Assembly (NCBI GenBank): GCA_905182835.1
Contig: CAJJDI010000001.1
Coordinates: forward strand, 37,781 to 101,780
DNA from: an uncultured Flavobacteriaceae bacterium
GTDB lineage: Bacteria > Bacteroidota > Bacteroidia > Flavobacteriales > Flavobacteriaceae
Direction: 5' to 3'
Length of the DNA stretch: 64,000 bases
Below the pieces are notes generated by a model. That model was not told where the DNA came from. It ran no database searches and saw only the letters and a list, made by a program, of their open reading frames with translations. The position numbers and the translations under genes were made by a program. Of this stretch, positions 10,200 to 20,937 are shown piece after piece (the first letter of the stretch is position 1; each line of letters starts with the position of its first letter).

Positions 10200-11210
10200 A
10201 TGAAAAAGTCTAAACACATCCTAATAATTAGACTTTCAGCAATGGGTGATGTAGCGATGACGGTCCCTGTTTTAAGAGAGTTAACAAAAACGAATCCAAG
10301 CTATAAAATCTCTATTTTAACAAATTCCCAATATTTTTGTTTTTTTAGAAAATTCAAGAATTTTAATTTAATTCAGTTCGACAAAAAGCAAAGACATAAA
10401 GGTTTGACAGGGATTGTAAGGCTTTATAGAGAGCTTAAGAAGCTAGAAATAGATTATGTTATTGACCTTCATGATGTGTTAAGAACAAAATTCCTAAAAC
10501 TATTATTTAATATTCCCTTTTATCAAATTGATAAAGGAAGACTTGAAAAACAGAAATTAATTTCTGGTGAAGTTTTTAAGCCCTTAAAAAACACTCATCA
10601 AAGGTATAGAGATGTTTTTAACAACTTAGGTATTCTGATTAAGCCTATAACAAGCTCAAAAATTGATAAAGTAGATATTTCATGTTTAAAAATAAGCTCA
10701 CAAAACAAGTCAACCAAAACAATTGGAATAGCTCCTTTTGCAGCCCACAAAGGAAAAACATATTCTATTAAGCTAATGGAAGAAGTAATTAAAACGCTCG
10801 CTATTGACTTCCATGTTTTTTTGTTTGGAGGGGGTGAAAAAGAAGAAATTGAGTTAGATGAGCTGTCGAATAAGTACCCGAATGTTGTTAATCTTGCTAA
10901 TAAATACTCCTTAGATCAGCAGATGGATGTGATTTCTAATTTAGAAATTATGATTTCTATGGATTCTTCAAATGGACATGTTGCTGCTTTGTTAGGGGTT
11001 AAAGTGTTGACGATATGGGGGCTTACCCATCCATATGCGGGGTTTAGTCCCTACGGACAAAGTAAAGAAAATAATATTTTGGTTGATAGATCTTTATTTC
11101 CAAAAATACCAACATCAATTTATGGAAATAAAAGTCCTGCTGGTTATGATAATGCAATTAACACAATAACAACTCAAGAAATAATCAATAGAGTTAGAGA
11201 ACTGATCTAA
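10200..11210 (+). CDS. Glycosyltransferase family 9 (heptosyltransferase-like)
   Basis: ILIIRLSAMGDVAMTVPVLREL; IGIAPFAAHKGKTY; MISMDSSNGHVAALLGVKVLTIWGLTHP. Confidence 0.88.
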   Translation: MKKSKHILIIRLSAMGDVAMTVPVLRELTKTNPSYKISILTNSQYFCFFRKFKNFNLIQFDKKQRHKGLTGIVRLYRELKKLEIDYVIDLHDVLRTKFLKLLFNIPFYQIDKGRLEKQKLISGEVFKPLKNTHQRYRDVFNNLGILIKPITSSKIDKVDISCLKISSQNKSTKTIGIAPFAAHKGKTYSIKLMEEVIKTLAIDFHVFLFGGGEKEEIELDELSNKYPNVVNLANKYSLDQQMDVISNLEIMISMDSSNGHVAALLGVKVLTIWGLTHPYAGFSPYGQSKENNILVDRSLFPKIPTSIYGNKSPAGYDNAINTITTQEIINRVRELI

Positions 11211-12238
11211 ACATCATCAAAATCCACCTCTAGTGTGTCCGAAACAGGAATAGCTTGACAAGCTAAAATTAAACCATCCGAAACTTCAGAATCAGTCAAC
11301 ACTGTATTTTTTAACATTTTAATATCTCCATTTTTTAATCGGCCAATACAACTTCCACAAACTCCACCACTACAAGAATAAGGCGCGTCTATGTCATTAT
11401 CTAAAGCTGAATCAAGGACAGTTTTCTCTTTAGTAGATTTTATTTTTGTAGTGTAATCGTCTACAGTATAAATAATTTCAACACCCCCCTTGTCAGTAGT
11501 AACGAATTTATTTTCTTCAGAGCTTTTAAATAGTTCATAACAAATGTTTTCATTTAAAACATTGTTCATTTCTAAACCAGCCTTAACTTCAAAGAGCATT
11601 TTTTCTGGGCCACATATGTAAATTTTATTATTATGTAAATTTTCAAAACCTATTAGATTAGAGATATTTGAGCTGTTAATTCTTCCAAAATAGTGCTTTT
11701 CAATTTCAATTTTAGTATAAACTAAATTAAGAAACAACCTGTCCGGATAATCCTCCTTTAATTTGATTAGGTTTGAAAGAAACATAGTTTCTTCAGGAGA
11801 CTTATTAGAGTAAATTAAAAAGAACTTGTTAGACCCCTCAAATAAAGTAGTTTTTAGCATTGACATAATTGGGGTTATTCCACTACCAGCAGCTATACCA
11901 ATTGTGTCTTCAGCCAAATTATTGTCTAAAATAAACTTACCTCTAGGTGTTGAGACCATAATTACATCTCCAATATTAATTGAGTTGTTTAAAAAGGAAG
12001 AAGCATAACCCTCAGGAATTTCCTTAATTGCAATTGATAATACTTCATTTTTAGAAGAGCAAATGGAGTAATCTCTTAATACTTCCTTATTGTCTATTAA
12101 TAACTTTAGAGAAACATATTGTCCAGGCAAATAATTAAAAAAACTAATTAGATCTTGCGATACATTAAAAGAAATAACAACAGAACTTGAAGTTTCTTTT
12201 TTAATATTTTTAACTTTTAAATTGTGAAAAACGGACAT
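11207..12238 (-). CDS. PaaE-like ferredoxin-NADP reductase / 2Fe-2S oxidoreductase
   Basis: FAD-binding RDYSICSS, NAD-binding GIAAGSGITPIMSML, C-terminal 2Fe-2S CSGGVCGSCIGRL...CQA. Start set to MSVFHNL at 12238 because a -7 element overlaps the ORF-track start. Confidence 0.85.
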   Translation of the reverse strand: MSVFHNLKVKNIKKETSSSVVISFNVSQDLISFFNYLPGQYVSLKLLIDNKEVLRDYSICSSKNEVLSIAIKEIPEGYASSFLNNSINIGDVIMVSTPRGKFILDNNLAEDTIGIAAGSGITPIMSMLKTTLFEGSNKFFLIYSNKSPEETMFLSNLIKLKEDYPDRLFLNLVYTKIEIEKHYFGRINSSNISNLIGFENLHNNKIYICGPEKMLFEVKAGLEMNNVLNENICYELFKSSEENKFVTTDKGGVEIIYTVDDYTTKIKSTKEKTVLDSALDNDIDAPYSCSGGVCGSCIGRLKNGDIKMLKNTVLTDSEVSDGLILACQAIPVSDTLEVDFDDV

Positions 12239-12250
12239 TTTTTTTATTTT

Positions 12251-12258
12251 CAAAGATA
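12251..12258 (-). promoter_or_regulatory. TAnnTTTG -7 element (TATCTTTG on minus)
   Basis: Plus-strand CAAAGATA, 12 nt upstream of the proposed ATG at 12238. Confidence 0.45.
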
Positions 12259-12370
12259 GTATTGCAATTGTATTAATTCAAACATATAAAATAAAATTAT
12301 GATTATTTTATTGATGTTATATACAATTTATATAAATTAATCGTTGTTAATTTACACTTTAAACTGTCAA

Positions 12371-14875
12371 TTGAAAAATATCACACAAAATATTAGTTTA
12401 ATCTTAATTGCGATTGCTTTATTAGGAAGTTGTTCTAGAAAAAAAGACAAGTTTTTAAATAGAGAGTTTCACTCACTTACCACGCAGTACAACTACTTAT
12501 TTAATGGAAATAATTTATTAAATCAAGGTAAAGAGGAGGTTGACCAATCTGTGTTTGATAATTACTGGGAGTTATTACCTATTGAAAAAACAATTGTAAA
12601 AGAAGATAAAAAACCACTTAAATCAGACGAAACAGAATCCAGTTTATTTTCTCAAGCTGAAGAGAAAGCTGTAATGGTAATACAGAAGCACTCAATGAAT
12701 ATTGGCGGTAAAGAAAAAAATCCAGAAATGGATGAAGCCTACTTCCTTTTAGGGGAATCAAGATATTACGACCAGCGTTTTATTCCCGCACTAGAAGCGT
12801 TCAATTATATTTTATTTAAATATCCAATGAGTGAGCTTGTTAATAAAGCTAAAATATGGAGAGAAAAAATCAATATAAAACTGAATTATAATCAATTAGC
12901 AATTGACAATTTAAATAAAGTAAAAAACAAAGGCAGGTTGTCAAAAGTTGATATTGCTGGTTTAAACAGCGTGTTGTCTCAAGCTTACTTAAACTTAAAA
13001 AATCTAGATAGTGCGAAGCGCTATCTAAAAATTGCATCAACTAAAACAACGAACCTAAACAAGAAATCTAGACATTTTTTTATTTTAGGTCAGTTATATA
13101 AAAAGCTTAACAAAACAGATAGCTCAACCGTTTTTTTTGATAGAATTATTAATTTACACAGAAAAGTGCCAAGAGAATATTATGTATATTCTTTCATAGA
13201 GAAGTCGAAAAATTATGATAATAAGAACAGTGCAATAACAGAGCTTGTAGAGCTGGAAAAAGACATTGAAAATAAAGATTATTTGAGTATTATCTTTCAT
13301 CAAACAGCTAATTTATATCTGGAATTAAAGCACGACAGCACTGCAATCAATTATTATAACAAATCAATTAAAAGCCCAGGGAAAGATTATTTAATTAATA
13401 TTAAAAATTACAATATACTAGCAGATTATTATTTTGACAATAACGAATATGTAACATCCGCTGCGTATTATGACAGTACACTTTTAAGTATTAAGAATAA
13501 TAAAAGGCTCTTTAGAAAAATTAGTAAGCGAAGAGCTAGTTTAGATGATGTTATTTATTATGAGTTATCAGCTAAGAACAGTGATAGCATTCTGAATTTA
13601 GTAAAAATGTCAGAGGCTGAAAGAATTGTTTTTTTTAATAATCATATAGATAAATTAAAGGATAAATTAAAAGAGGAAGAAGAAGCTATTGAAAATAAAA
13701 ACGAAAATATTTTTTCTGTTTCAAAGAAAAATGATCTAACAACTAAAGGGGCTTTATTTTATTTTTATAACCCCACAGCAGTAGCATATGGAAAAAATGA
13801 ATTCAAAAAAATATGGGGAGATAAAAAACTAACCGAAAATTGGAGAAATGGTCAAAATAATGAGACCTCCAACTCTTTAAAAATAAATGAAAAAGAGAAT
13901 CCAAAGGCCGAAACTACTTTTGATTTAGAAGGCTACTTAAATGCAGTTCCAAATTCTCCAGCAGTTATCGACAGCATATATAAGCAGTTAAATTATTCGT
14001 ATTTTCAGCTGGCATCTATTTACAGTAGTAAATTCTTAGAATATGAGCTGTCAAACAAAAGGCTACAAAAGATAGATTTTAATAGAAACAAAGAGAAACT
14101 TGTCTTACCTGCAAAATATTTGAATTATAAAAACTGTATTATACTGGGGCTGATTAGTGATGCAGAAAGTATAAAAATTGAGATCATCCGATCCTACCCT
14201 AGATCCAAATATGCAGAAATATTAAACAATCCAGATTCGTATTCTGGCTCAGATTTGGACAACATAACACAGATATACGCGGATTTATTTAAAGATTTTC
14301 AAAACCAACAATACTTAGGGTTAATATCAGATCTGGACAAGCTTATTTCTATCTACGAAACACACCCTTTAGTGCCAAAAATGCAATTACTAAAAGCTTC
14401 TGCCGTTGCTAGAATTGAAGGGTTTGAAAACTACAAGATATTATTAGAATTTATAGTTGCAAACTATCCTAACTCAATTGAAGGAAAGGAAGCGAAAATA
14501 GTACTTAACGAAGTGATTCCATTAATTGAAAACACTGAATTTGAAGAGTTTTCTAAAAGCGAAAATTTTAAAATAATTTATTCTTTTCCAAAAGAAAAAA
14601 ACAAAGAAATTGAGTTGTTTAAAAAAGAATTAATCTTAGCTGTTAATGATTTAAAAAACATTGAATTAAGCTCATCTATAGATGTTTACGATAATAGCAC
14701 TACATTTGTTGTATTACACGGACTTAAAAGTTTTGATGGAGCAAAGGGTTTAAATATCATTTTAGAAAAAAACAAAAACGTTACGAACGACTCTTCGTTT
14801 GTCATTTCTTCTGAAAATTATCAAACCCTTCAAATCCACAAAAATTTGAGTGTATATCTAAATAATAATTTATAA
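12371..14875 (+). CDS. PorW/SprE-like gliding-motility / type IX secretion lipoprotein
   Basis: Lipobox-like LIAIALLGSCSRKKDKFLNREFHSLTTQYNYLFNG and TPR-like repeats. Proposed TTG start 12371 gives a proper signal peptide. Confidence 0.75.
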   Translation: MKNITQNISLILIAIALLGSCSRKKDKFLNREFHSLTTQYNYLFNGNNLLNQGKEEVDQSVFDNYWELLPIEKTIVKEDKKPLKSDETESSLFSQAEEKAVMVIQKHSMNIGGKEKNPEMDEAYFLLGESRYYDQRFIPALEAFNYILFKYPMSELVNKAKIWREKINIKLNYNQLAIDNLNKVKNKGRLSKVDIAGLNSVLSQAYLNLKNLDSAKRYLKIASTKTTNLNKKSRHFFILGQLYKKLNKTDSSTVFFDRIINLHRKVPREYYVYSFIEKSKNYDNKNSAITELVELEKDIENKDYLSIIFHQTANLYLELKHDSTAINYYNKSIKSPGKDYLINIKNYNILADYYFDNNEYVTSAAYYDSTLLSIKNNKRLFRKISKRRASLDDVIYYELSAKNSDSILNLVKMSEAERIVFFNNHIDKLKDKLKEEEEAIENKNENIFSVSKKNDLTTKGALFYFYNPTAVAYGKNEFKKIWGDKKLTENWRNGQNNETSNSLKINEKENPKAETTFDLEGYLNAVPNSPAVIDSIYKQLNYSYFQLASIYSSKFLEYELSNKRLQKIDFNRNKEKLVLPAKYLNYKNCIILGLISDAESIKIEIIRSYPRSKYAEILNNPDSYSGSDLDNITQIYADLFKDFQNQQYLGLISDLDKLISIYETHPLVPKMQLLKASAVARIEGFENYKILLEFIVANYPNSIEGKEAKIVLNEVIPLIENTEFEEFSKSENFKIIYSFPKEKNKEIELFKKELILAVNDLKNIELSSSIDVYDNSTTFVVLHGLKSFDGAKGLNIILEKNKNVTNDSSFVISSENYQTLQIHKNLSVYLNNNL

Positions 14876-14879
14876 ATTT

Positions 14880-15302
14880 ATGTTTACAGAATCTAAAAAA
14901 GAAAAAAACATGTCAGCATCAACGACTCAACAAAACATGATTACTCAAGGAACTTCTTTTGTAGGAGACTTAACAAGTGAGACAGGATTTAGAATTGAAG
15001 GAACTGTTCACGGCACAATTAAAACATCTGGCAAAGTTGTTGTTGGTAAAACAGGAGTAATTAACGGTACATTAGAAGGTGTTAACGCAGATTTTGAAGG
15101 TGGTTTTTCTGGTAAACTAAAGCTTAGCGGCACTTTGACTTTAAAGGCTTCTGCTTACGTCGAAGGAGAGGTTGAGGCAGTTAAGTTGGCTGTTGAGCCA
15201 GGAGCAACTTTTAATGCAAATTGTAGCATGAAAGGTGGCGTTAAAGAATTAAACAAAGGTGAGCAGCAAAAAATCATATCGAAAACAGAAAAAACAGCTT
15301 AA
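14880..15302 (+). CDS. Bactofilin (polymer-forming cytoskeletal protein)
   Basis: Beta-helical core GTSFVGDLTSETGFRIEGTVHGTIKTSGKVVVGKTGVINGTLEG; true start may be ATG 14910. Confidence 0.9.
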   Translation: MFTESKKEKNMSASTTQQNMITQGTSFVGDLTSETGFRIEGTVHGTIKTSGKVVVGKTGVINGTLEGVNADFEGGFSGKLKLSGTLTLKASAYVEGEVEAVKLAVEPGATFNANCSMKGGVKELNKGEQQKIISKTEKTA

Positions 15303-15486
15303 TAAATTCGCTCAATTTTCAGGTTTAGCATTTCAAATGGTTGCTATTATATCTCTAGGCACTTTCCTGGGCTACAAAATTGATATGCACTTTGAAATAA
15401 CTAAAAGTGTTTTTACAATAATTCTATCTCTTTTATCAATCGGATCCTCTCTGTTATATGTAATTTATAAATCCAAGGAAATTTAA
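15259..15486 (+). CDS. AtpZ/AtpI family protein (GTG start, overlaps bactofilin)
   Basis: QLNKFAQFSGLAFQMVAIISLGTFLGYKIDMHF, typical AtpZ; immediately upstream of atpB. Confidence 0.78.
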   Translation: MSSKKSYRKQKKQLNKFAQFSGLAFQMVAIISLGTFLGYKIDMHFEITKSVFTIILSLLSIGSSLLYVIYKSKEI

Positions 15487-15493
15487 AGTTAAA

Positions 15494-15877
15494 ATGGGTA
15501 AAAATAACAGTTTCTATTACCGGTTAATTTTGCTTTCACTTTCCTTATTTGCAATTAACACCGCATTCAACAGTTTTGTTTATGAAATACTATTTATAAT
15601 ACCTCTTTGGAAAATACATGTTTTTAATGCCGCTTTAGTTTTGATGTCTTACTGGACTCTATACTGGGTTGAAAAAACAAAATTTAACATCTTAACGGCT
15701 TTTATTGTTGCCTCTATTAATAAAATGCTTATAAGTATTATATTTCTTTCCCCAGCATTTGATTCAAATGGAAATAAAGAAGGCTTAATATTAACTTTTT
15801 TTACAATCTATTTTGTTTTTCTATTTTTTGAAATTACTTCATTAAAAAAAATCTTTCTTAGCGAGAATCATTCTTAA
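15494..15877 (+). CDS. DUF6168-like membrane protein of the ATP synthase locus
   Basis: Four hydrophobic segments, located between atpZ and atpB. Confidence 0.55.
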   Translation: MGKNNSFYYRLILLSLSLFAINTAFNSFVYEILFIIPLWKIHVFNAALVLMSYWTLYWVEKTKFNILTAFIVASINKMLISIIFLSPAFDSNGNKEGLILTFFTIYFVFLFFEITSLKKIFLSENHS

Positions 15878-15884
15878 TTTTTTA

Positions 15885-15915
15885 TTTGAAATTTGAATTT
15901 ATGTATGTACATTTG
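15885..15915 (+). promoter_or_regulatory. Bacteroidota-type promoter TTTG-N19-TACATTTG for the atpB operon
   Basis: TTTG at 15885-15888 and TACATTTG at 15908-15915; spacing 19 nt. Confidence 0.65.
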
Positions 15916-15966
15916 CAACCAAATTTATAGGATTAATTTAGGAACATTAAAAACCGTATTATTAAA

Positions 15967-17046
15967 TTGAAAAATTTTGTTTTTTTATTATTTATTTTTT
16001 CATTCTCTGCTAGTTTTTCTAGCACAGTAGAAAGCAGTGAAAACTCTGAAGAATTTAATGTGACAGACATGATTATGCACCACATAAAGGATTCACATGA
16101 ATTTCACATTTTAGACTGGAATGGTAAAGGTGTTTCTATTCCTCTTCCAGTTATACTATGGACAGAACAAGGGTTAGTAACTTTTCTTTCATCCGAATTT
16201 CATCATGATGATGACGCAAAGGAAGTTGTTACTATAAAAGGGCAATCTTTTGTAAAGTTCCACGAGGAAATATATTACGCTAATTCAGAGCCAAACTCTT
16301 CTGGTCAATATGTTCTTTTAGGCATAGACACTCACCCTACTAACTCCAAACCATTAGACTTCTCAATAACCAAGCTAGTATTTTCAATGTTCTTGTCTAT
16401 CATACTTTTATTATTAATATTTGGAATATCTGCTAGAAATTACCGTAAATCAGAGAAAGGACTCCCAAAAGGCATCGCAAAATTCACAGAACCTCTAGTT
16501 TTATTTATTAGAGATGAGGTTGCAATTCCTAATATTGGAGAAAAGCATTATAAAAAATACATGCCATACCTGTTGACCTTATTTTTCTTTATTTGGATCA
16601 ATAACTTAATGGGTCTTATCCCATTTTTCCCTTTTAGCGCAAACCTTAGTGGAAACATAGCATTTACAGCTGTGCTAGCGGCCATTACTTTTGCGATTAC
16701 AACGCTCGTAGGAAATAAAAATTACTGGAAACATATTTTCTGGATGCCAGGTGTTCCAGTTCCAATGAAATTATTTTTGGCACCAATCGAATTTATGGGA
16801 ATTTTTATTAAACCCATTTCATTAATGATTAGACTTTTTGCAAATATTTCTGCAGGTCATATTATAGTATTAAGTTTAATATCATTAATATTTATTGCTG
16901 AAACAGTTTGGATCGCTCCGGCATCTTTATTCTTTTCAGTTTTCATTAGTGTAATAGAAATTTTAGTAGTAGCCATACAGGCATATATATTTACCATGCT
17001 GTCCGCATTGTATATCGGCGCAGCAATGGAAGAACATGAACATTAA
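15967..17046 (+). CDS. atpB: F0F1 ATP synthase subunit A
   Basis: C-terminal MKLFLAPIEFMGIFIKPISLMIRLFANISAGHIIVL; N-terminal signal-like extension. Confidence 0.95.
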   Translation: MKNFVFLLFIFSFSASFSSTVESSENSEEFNVTDMIMHHIKDSHEFHILDWNGKGVSIPLPVILWTEQGLVTFLSSEFHHDDDAKEVVTIKGQSFVKFHEEIYYANSEPNSSGQYVLLGIDTHPTNSKPLDFSITKLVFSMFLSIILLLLIFGISARNYRKSEKGLPKGIAKFTEPLVLFIRDEVAIPNIGEKHYKKYMPYLLTLFFFIWINNLMGLIPFFPFSANLSGNIAFTAVLAAITFAITTLVGNKNYWKHIFWMPGVPVPMKLFLAPIEFMGIFIKPISLMIRLFANISAGHIIVLSLISLIFIAETVWIAPASLFFSVFISVIEILVVAIQAYIFTMLSALYIGAAMEEHEH

Positions 17047-17307
<261 letters not shown>

Positions 17308-17313
17308 TAAAAA

Positions 17314-17346
17314 AATAGAGTGTAGTGTATTATACTACACTCTATT
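17314..17346. repeat. Perfect inverted repeat (13-bp arms, 7-nt loop) in atpE-atpF intergenic region
   Basis: AATAGAGTGTAGT-GTATTAT-ACTACACTCTATT read directly. Confidence 0.95.
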
Positions 17347-17381
17347 AAATTTTTATTAAAAAAATATTAAAACCTAACAAT

Positions 17382-17879
17382 ATGGATTTAGTTACACCCG
17401 ATGTGGGTCTATTATTTTGGACTTTTGTATCATTTGCTATTTTATATTTCTTATTGAAAAAATTTGCATGGAAGCCTATATTAGGTTCGGTTAATGAAAG
17501 AGAACAATCTATTCATGAAGCTCTTTTAGCTGCAGAAAAGGCAAAAAATGAAATGCAAAATCTTAAGTCTGATAACGAAAAGATTTTAAAAGAAGCAAAA
17601 GTTGAACGTGAAAACATGCTAAAAGATGCTAGAGAAATTAAAGCTAAATTAATCTCAGAAGCAGAGAATCAAGCAAAAATTCAAGCTTCAAAATTAATTG
17701 AGTCAGCACAGATCGCTATTCAAAATGAAAAAAATTCAGCAATGAATGAGCTTAAACAAACTGTTGTTGAGCTTTCTATCGGTATTGCAGAAAAAGTTAT
17801 CTCTAATGAACTAGAAGATAAAAACAAGCAATTAAAAGTTGTTGAAACAATGTTGAACGAGGCGTCTTTAAATAATTAA
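17382..17879 (+). CDS. atpF: F0F1 ATP synthase subunit B
   Basis: N-terminal membrane helix and long coiled coil; position between atpE and atpH. Confidence 0.95.
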   Translation: MDLVTPDVGLLFWTFVSFAILYFLLKKFAWKPILGSVNEREQSIHEALLAAEKAKNEMQNLKSDNEKILKEAKVERENMLKDAREIKAKLISEAENQAKIQASKLIESAQIAIQNEKNSAMNELKQTVVELSIGIAEKVISNELEDKNKQLKVVETMLNEASLNN

Positions 17880-17880
17880 A

Positions 17881-18411
17881 ATGAAACAATCCAGAGCAGC
17901 AATAAGGTATGCGAAAGCAGTTTTTTCATTAGCAAATGAGAGTAACATTTCATCTAATGTCTACAAAGACATGCTGTTTTATATAGATTTCTCAAAGAGT
18001 GATAGCTCTTTTTCAGCGATGTTAGCTAATTCTGTTATTAATTTAAAAGCTAAACAGGATATTATCTTATCACTAAACACCCAGACTTGCGATTTATCAA
18101 AGGATCTAATTGGGTTGTTAATTAAAAACAAAAGGCTCTCTATATTTGTAGATGTTGCAAATTCTTATAAATCCTTATATGAACAAAGCAACAACATGAC
18201 TAAAGCGATTGTTATTACAGCGCTCCCAATTACCGAAGACATAAAACAGTCTGCCTTAAATAAAATTAATTATATATCTAACAAAACTGTAGCAATACAC
18301 AATATAATAGATAAAAACATATTAGGAGGCTTTATCCTTCGCTATGAAGGGAAAGAGTATAACGCTAGCCTATCAAACAAATTACAAAAAATTAAAAAAG
18401 AACTTACATAA
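17881..18411 (+). CDS. atpH: F0F1 ATP synthase subunit delta
   Basis: RAAIRYAKAVFSLA N-terminus and IIDKNILGGFILRYEGKEYNASLSNKLQKIKKEL C-terminus. Confidence 0.93.
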   Translation: MKQSRAAIRYAKAVFSLANESNISSNVYKDMLFYIDFSKSDSSFSAMLANSVINLKAKQDIILSLNTQTCDLSKDLIGLLIKNKRLSIFVDVANSYKSLYEQSNNMTKAIVITALPITEDIKQSALNKINYISNKTVAIHNIIDKNILGGFILRYEGKEYNASLSNKLQKIKKELT

Positions 18412-18435
18412 AGGTTATTAACCAAAAATATCAAA

Positions 18436-20010
18436 ATGGCAGAAGTAAATCCAGCTGAAATATCAGCAATCTTAAAGCAACAACTTTCGAATCATGATGC
18501 TAATATATCATTTGATGAAATAGGAACAGTATTAACAATAGGAGATGGAATTGCACGTGTATACGGCTTATCTAACGTTCAGTATGGTGAATTAGTAGAG
18601 TTCTCAAACGGAATTGAAGGAATTGTACTAAACCTAGAAGAAGATAATGTAGGGGTTGTTCTTTTAGGAGCATCTAATGACATTAAAGAAGGAGATACAG
18701 TAAAAAGAACAAATAGAATTGCTTCAATACAAGCGGGAGAAGGTATTGTTGGAAGAGTGGTTAATACTCTTGGATTACCAATAGACGGAAAAGGACCAAT
18801 ACAAGGAGAGCTATATGAAATGCCTTTAGAAAGAAAAGCTCCAGGAGTAATATTTCGTCAACCAGTTAATGAACCTTTACAAACTGGAATAAAATCAATC
18901 GATGCCATGATTCCTGTTGGAAGAGGTCAAAGAGAATTAGTAATAGGAGATAGACAAACAGGAAAAACAACTGTTTGTATAGACACTATTTTGAATCAAA
19001 AAGAATTCTATGATGCAGGAGAGCCTGTATATTGTATTTATGTTGCCATAGGACAAAAAGCTTCAACTGTTGCTGCTATAGCAAAAGTTTTAGAAGATAA
19101 AGGAGCATTAGCTTACACAACAATTGTTGCTGCAAACGCTTCTGACCCTGCAGCAATGCAGGTATATGCACCTTTCACAGGAGCATCAATCGGAGAATAC
19201 TTTAGAGATACTGGTAGACCAGCATTAATTGTATATGATGATTTATCTAAGCAAGCAGTTGCTTACCGTGAAGTATCTTTATTACTTAGAAGACCTCCGG
19301 GACGTGAAGCTTATCCAGGAGATGTGTTTTACTTACACTCTAGGTTATTAGAAAGATCTGCAAAAGTTATTGCAGATGACAATATAGCAAAAGAAATGAA
19401 TGATTTACCAGCGTCATTAGTGCCTATTGTTAAAGGAGGAGGCTCTCTTACTGCTTTACCAATTATCGAAACTCAGGCTGGAGATGTATCAGCATACATT
19501 CCTACAAATGTTATATCAATTACTGACGGACAAATATTCTTAGAATCAGATTTATTTAACTCAGGTGTTAGGCCTGCAATTAATGTAGGGATTTCTGTTT
19601 CAAGAGTTGGAGGATCTGCTCAAATTAAATCTATGAAAAAAGTAGCAGGAACATTAAAGCTAGATCAAGCTCAATTTAGAGAGTTAGAAGCTTTTGCTAA
19701 ATTTGGATCTGATCTTGATGCAGCTACTCTTAACGTAATAGAAAAAGGGAGACGAAATGTAGAGATATTAAAACAAGCTCAAAACGATCCATTTACTGTA
19801 GAAGATCAAGTTGCAATAATTTATGCAGGATCAAAAAACTTACTTAGAAATGTTCCAGTTGAAAAAGTTAAGGAATTTCAAAATGATTACTTAACCATTC
19901 TTAGAACTAAGCACCAGGATGTTTTAAACGAACTTAAACGAGGAAAGTTAACGGACAATGTAATTCAAACCCTCCAGGCAGTTTCTAAAGATTTATCAGA
20001 CAAATATTAA
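18436..20010 (+). CDS. atpA: F0F1 ATP synthase subunit alpha
   Basis: [16 protein letters not shown]-loop, [26 protein letters not shown]. Confidence 0.99.
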   Translation: MAEVNPAEISAILKQQLSNHDANISFDEIGTVLTIGDGIARVYGLSNVQYGELVEFSNGIEGIVLNLEEDNVGVVLLGASNDIKEGDTVKRTNRIASIQAGEGIVGRVVNTLGLPIDGKGPIQGELYEMPLERKAPGVIFRQPVNEPLQTGIKSIDAMIPVGRGQRELVIGDRQTGKTTVCIDTILNQKEFYDAGEPVYCIYVAIGQKASTVAAIAKVLEDKGALAYTTIVAANASDPAAMQVYAPFTGASIGEYFRDTGRPALIVYDDLSKQAVAYREVSLLLRRPPGREAYPGDVFYLHSRLLERSAKVIADDNIAKEMNDLPASLVPIVKGGGSLTALPIIETQAGDVSAYIPTNVISITDGQIFLESDLFNSGVRPAINVGISVSRVGGSAQIKSMKKVAGTLKLDQAQFRELEAFAKFGSDLDAATLNVIEKGRRNVEILKQAQNDPFTVEDQVAIIYAGSKNLLRNVPVEKVKEFQNDYLTILRTKHQDVLNELKRGKLTDNVIQTLQAVSKDLSDKY

Positions 20011-20019
20011 TTTTATAGT

Positions 20020-20874
20020 ATGGCTAACCTAAAGGAAATAAGAAATAGAATTGCATCCGTATCATCAACAATGCAGATAACTAGCGCCATGAAAATGGTT
20101 TCGGCTGCCAAGCTAAAAAAAGCCCAGGACGCCATCACAGCAATGAGGCCTTACTCAAACAAGCTAACAGAAATTTTACAAAGCTTAAGCTCTTCTATAG
20201 ATTCCGACAATAAGTTTGCTCAAAAGCGTCAAGTTAAAAGAGTTCTTATCGTATCAATCACCTCTAATAGAGGTCTGTGCGGAGGGTTCAATTCAAATAT
20301 TTTTAAAAAATCGACTGAATTAGCAAACTCAGTTTATAATAACTGCGATGTGTCTTTTGTTGCAGTGGGTAAAAAAGGAAATGATTTCCTTCGAAAGAAC
20401 CTTAACGTAGTATCAACTCATATTGATATTTTTGATAATTTAAATATGAGTAGCGTTTCGCTAATTGCCGAATCATTAATGTCAAAGTTTATCAACGAAG
20501 AATTTGATAAAATTGAGATTGTATATAACAAATTTAAAAATGCCGCTACTCAGATTGTTGTTAACGAACAATTTCTCCCTATTTCAGAAGTTGAAGATAA
20601 ATCAAACAATAATTTAGACTATATTTTTGAACCTTCAAAAACTGAGATTATAGATGAGTTAATACCCAAATCCTTAAAAAACCAACTCTTCAAAGCTATT
20701 AGAGACTCCTGGGCAAGTGAGCATGGGGCCAGAATGACAGCAATGCACAAGGCTACAGATAATGCAACTGATTTGAGAGATCAGCTAAAGTTAACATACA
20801 ACCAAGCTAGGCAGGCAGCAATTACAAATGAAATATTAGAAATAGTTGGAGGGGCCGAAGCTCTTAACAATTAG
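20020..20874 (+). CDS. atpG: F0F1 ATP synthase subunit gamma
   Basis: ANLKEIRNRIASVSSTMQITSAMKMVSAAKLKKAQ; C-terminal ATDNATDLRDQLKLTYNQARQAAITNEILEIVGGAEAL. Confidence 0.98.
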   Translation: MANLKEIRNRIASVSSTMQITSAMKMVSAAKLKKAQDAITAMRPYSNKLTEILQSLSSSIDSDNKFAQKRQVKRVLIVSITSNRGLCGGFNSNIFKKSTELANSVYNNCDVSFVAVGKKGNDFLRKNLNVVSTHIDIFDNLNMSSVSLIAESLMSKFINEEFDKIEIVYNKFKNAATQIVVNEQFLPISEVEDKSNNNLDYIFEPSKTEIIDELIPKSLKNQLFKAIRDSWASEHGARMTAMHKATDNATDLRDQLKLTYNQARQAAITNEILEIVGGAEALNN

Positions 20875-20902
20875 AATCTCTAAAAATTCAACTTACTTTG
20901 AT

Positions 20903-20926
20903 AGCTTTAATTAAAAGCTTATTTTT
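20903..20926 (+). terminator. Weak possible terminator hairpin after atpG
   Basis: AGCTTT-AATTA-AAAGCT stem (20903-20919) followed by tatttttaag. Confidence 0.3.
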
Positions 20927-20937
20927 AAGATAAATAT

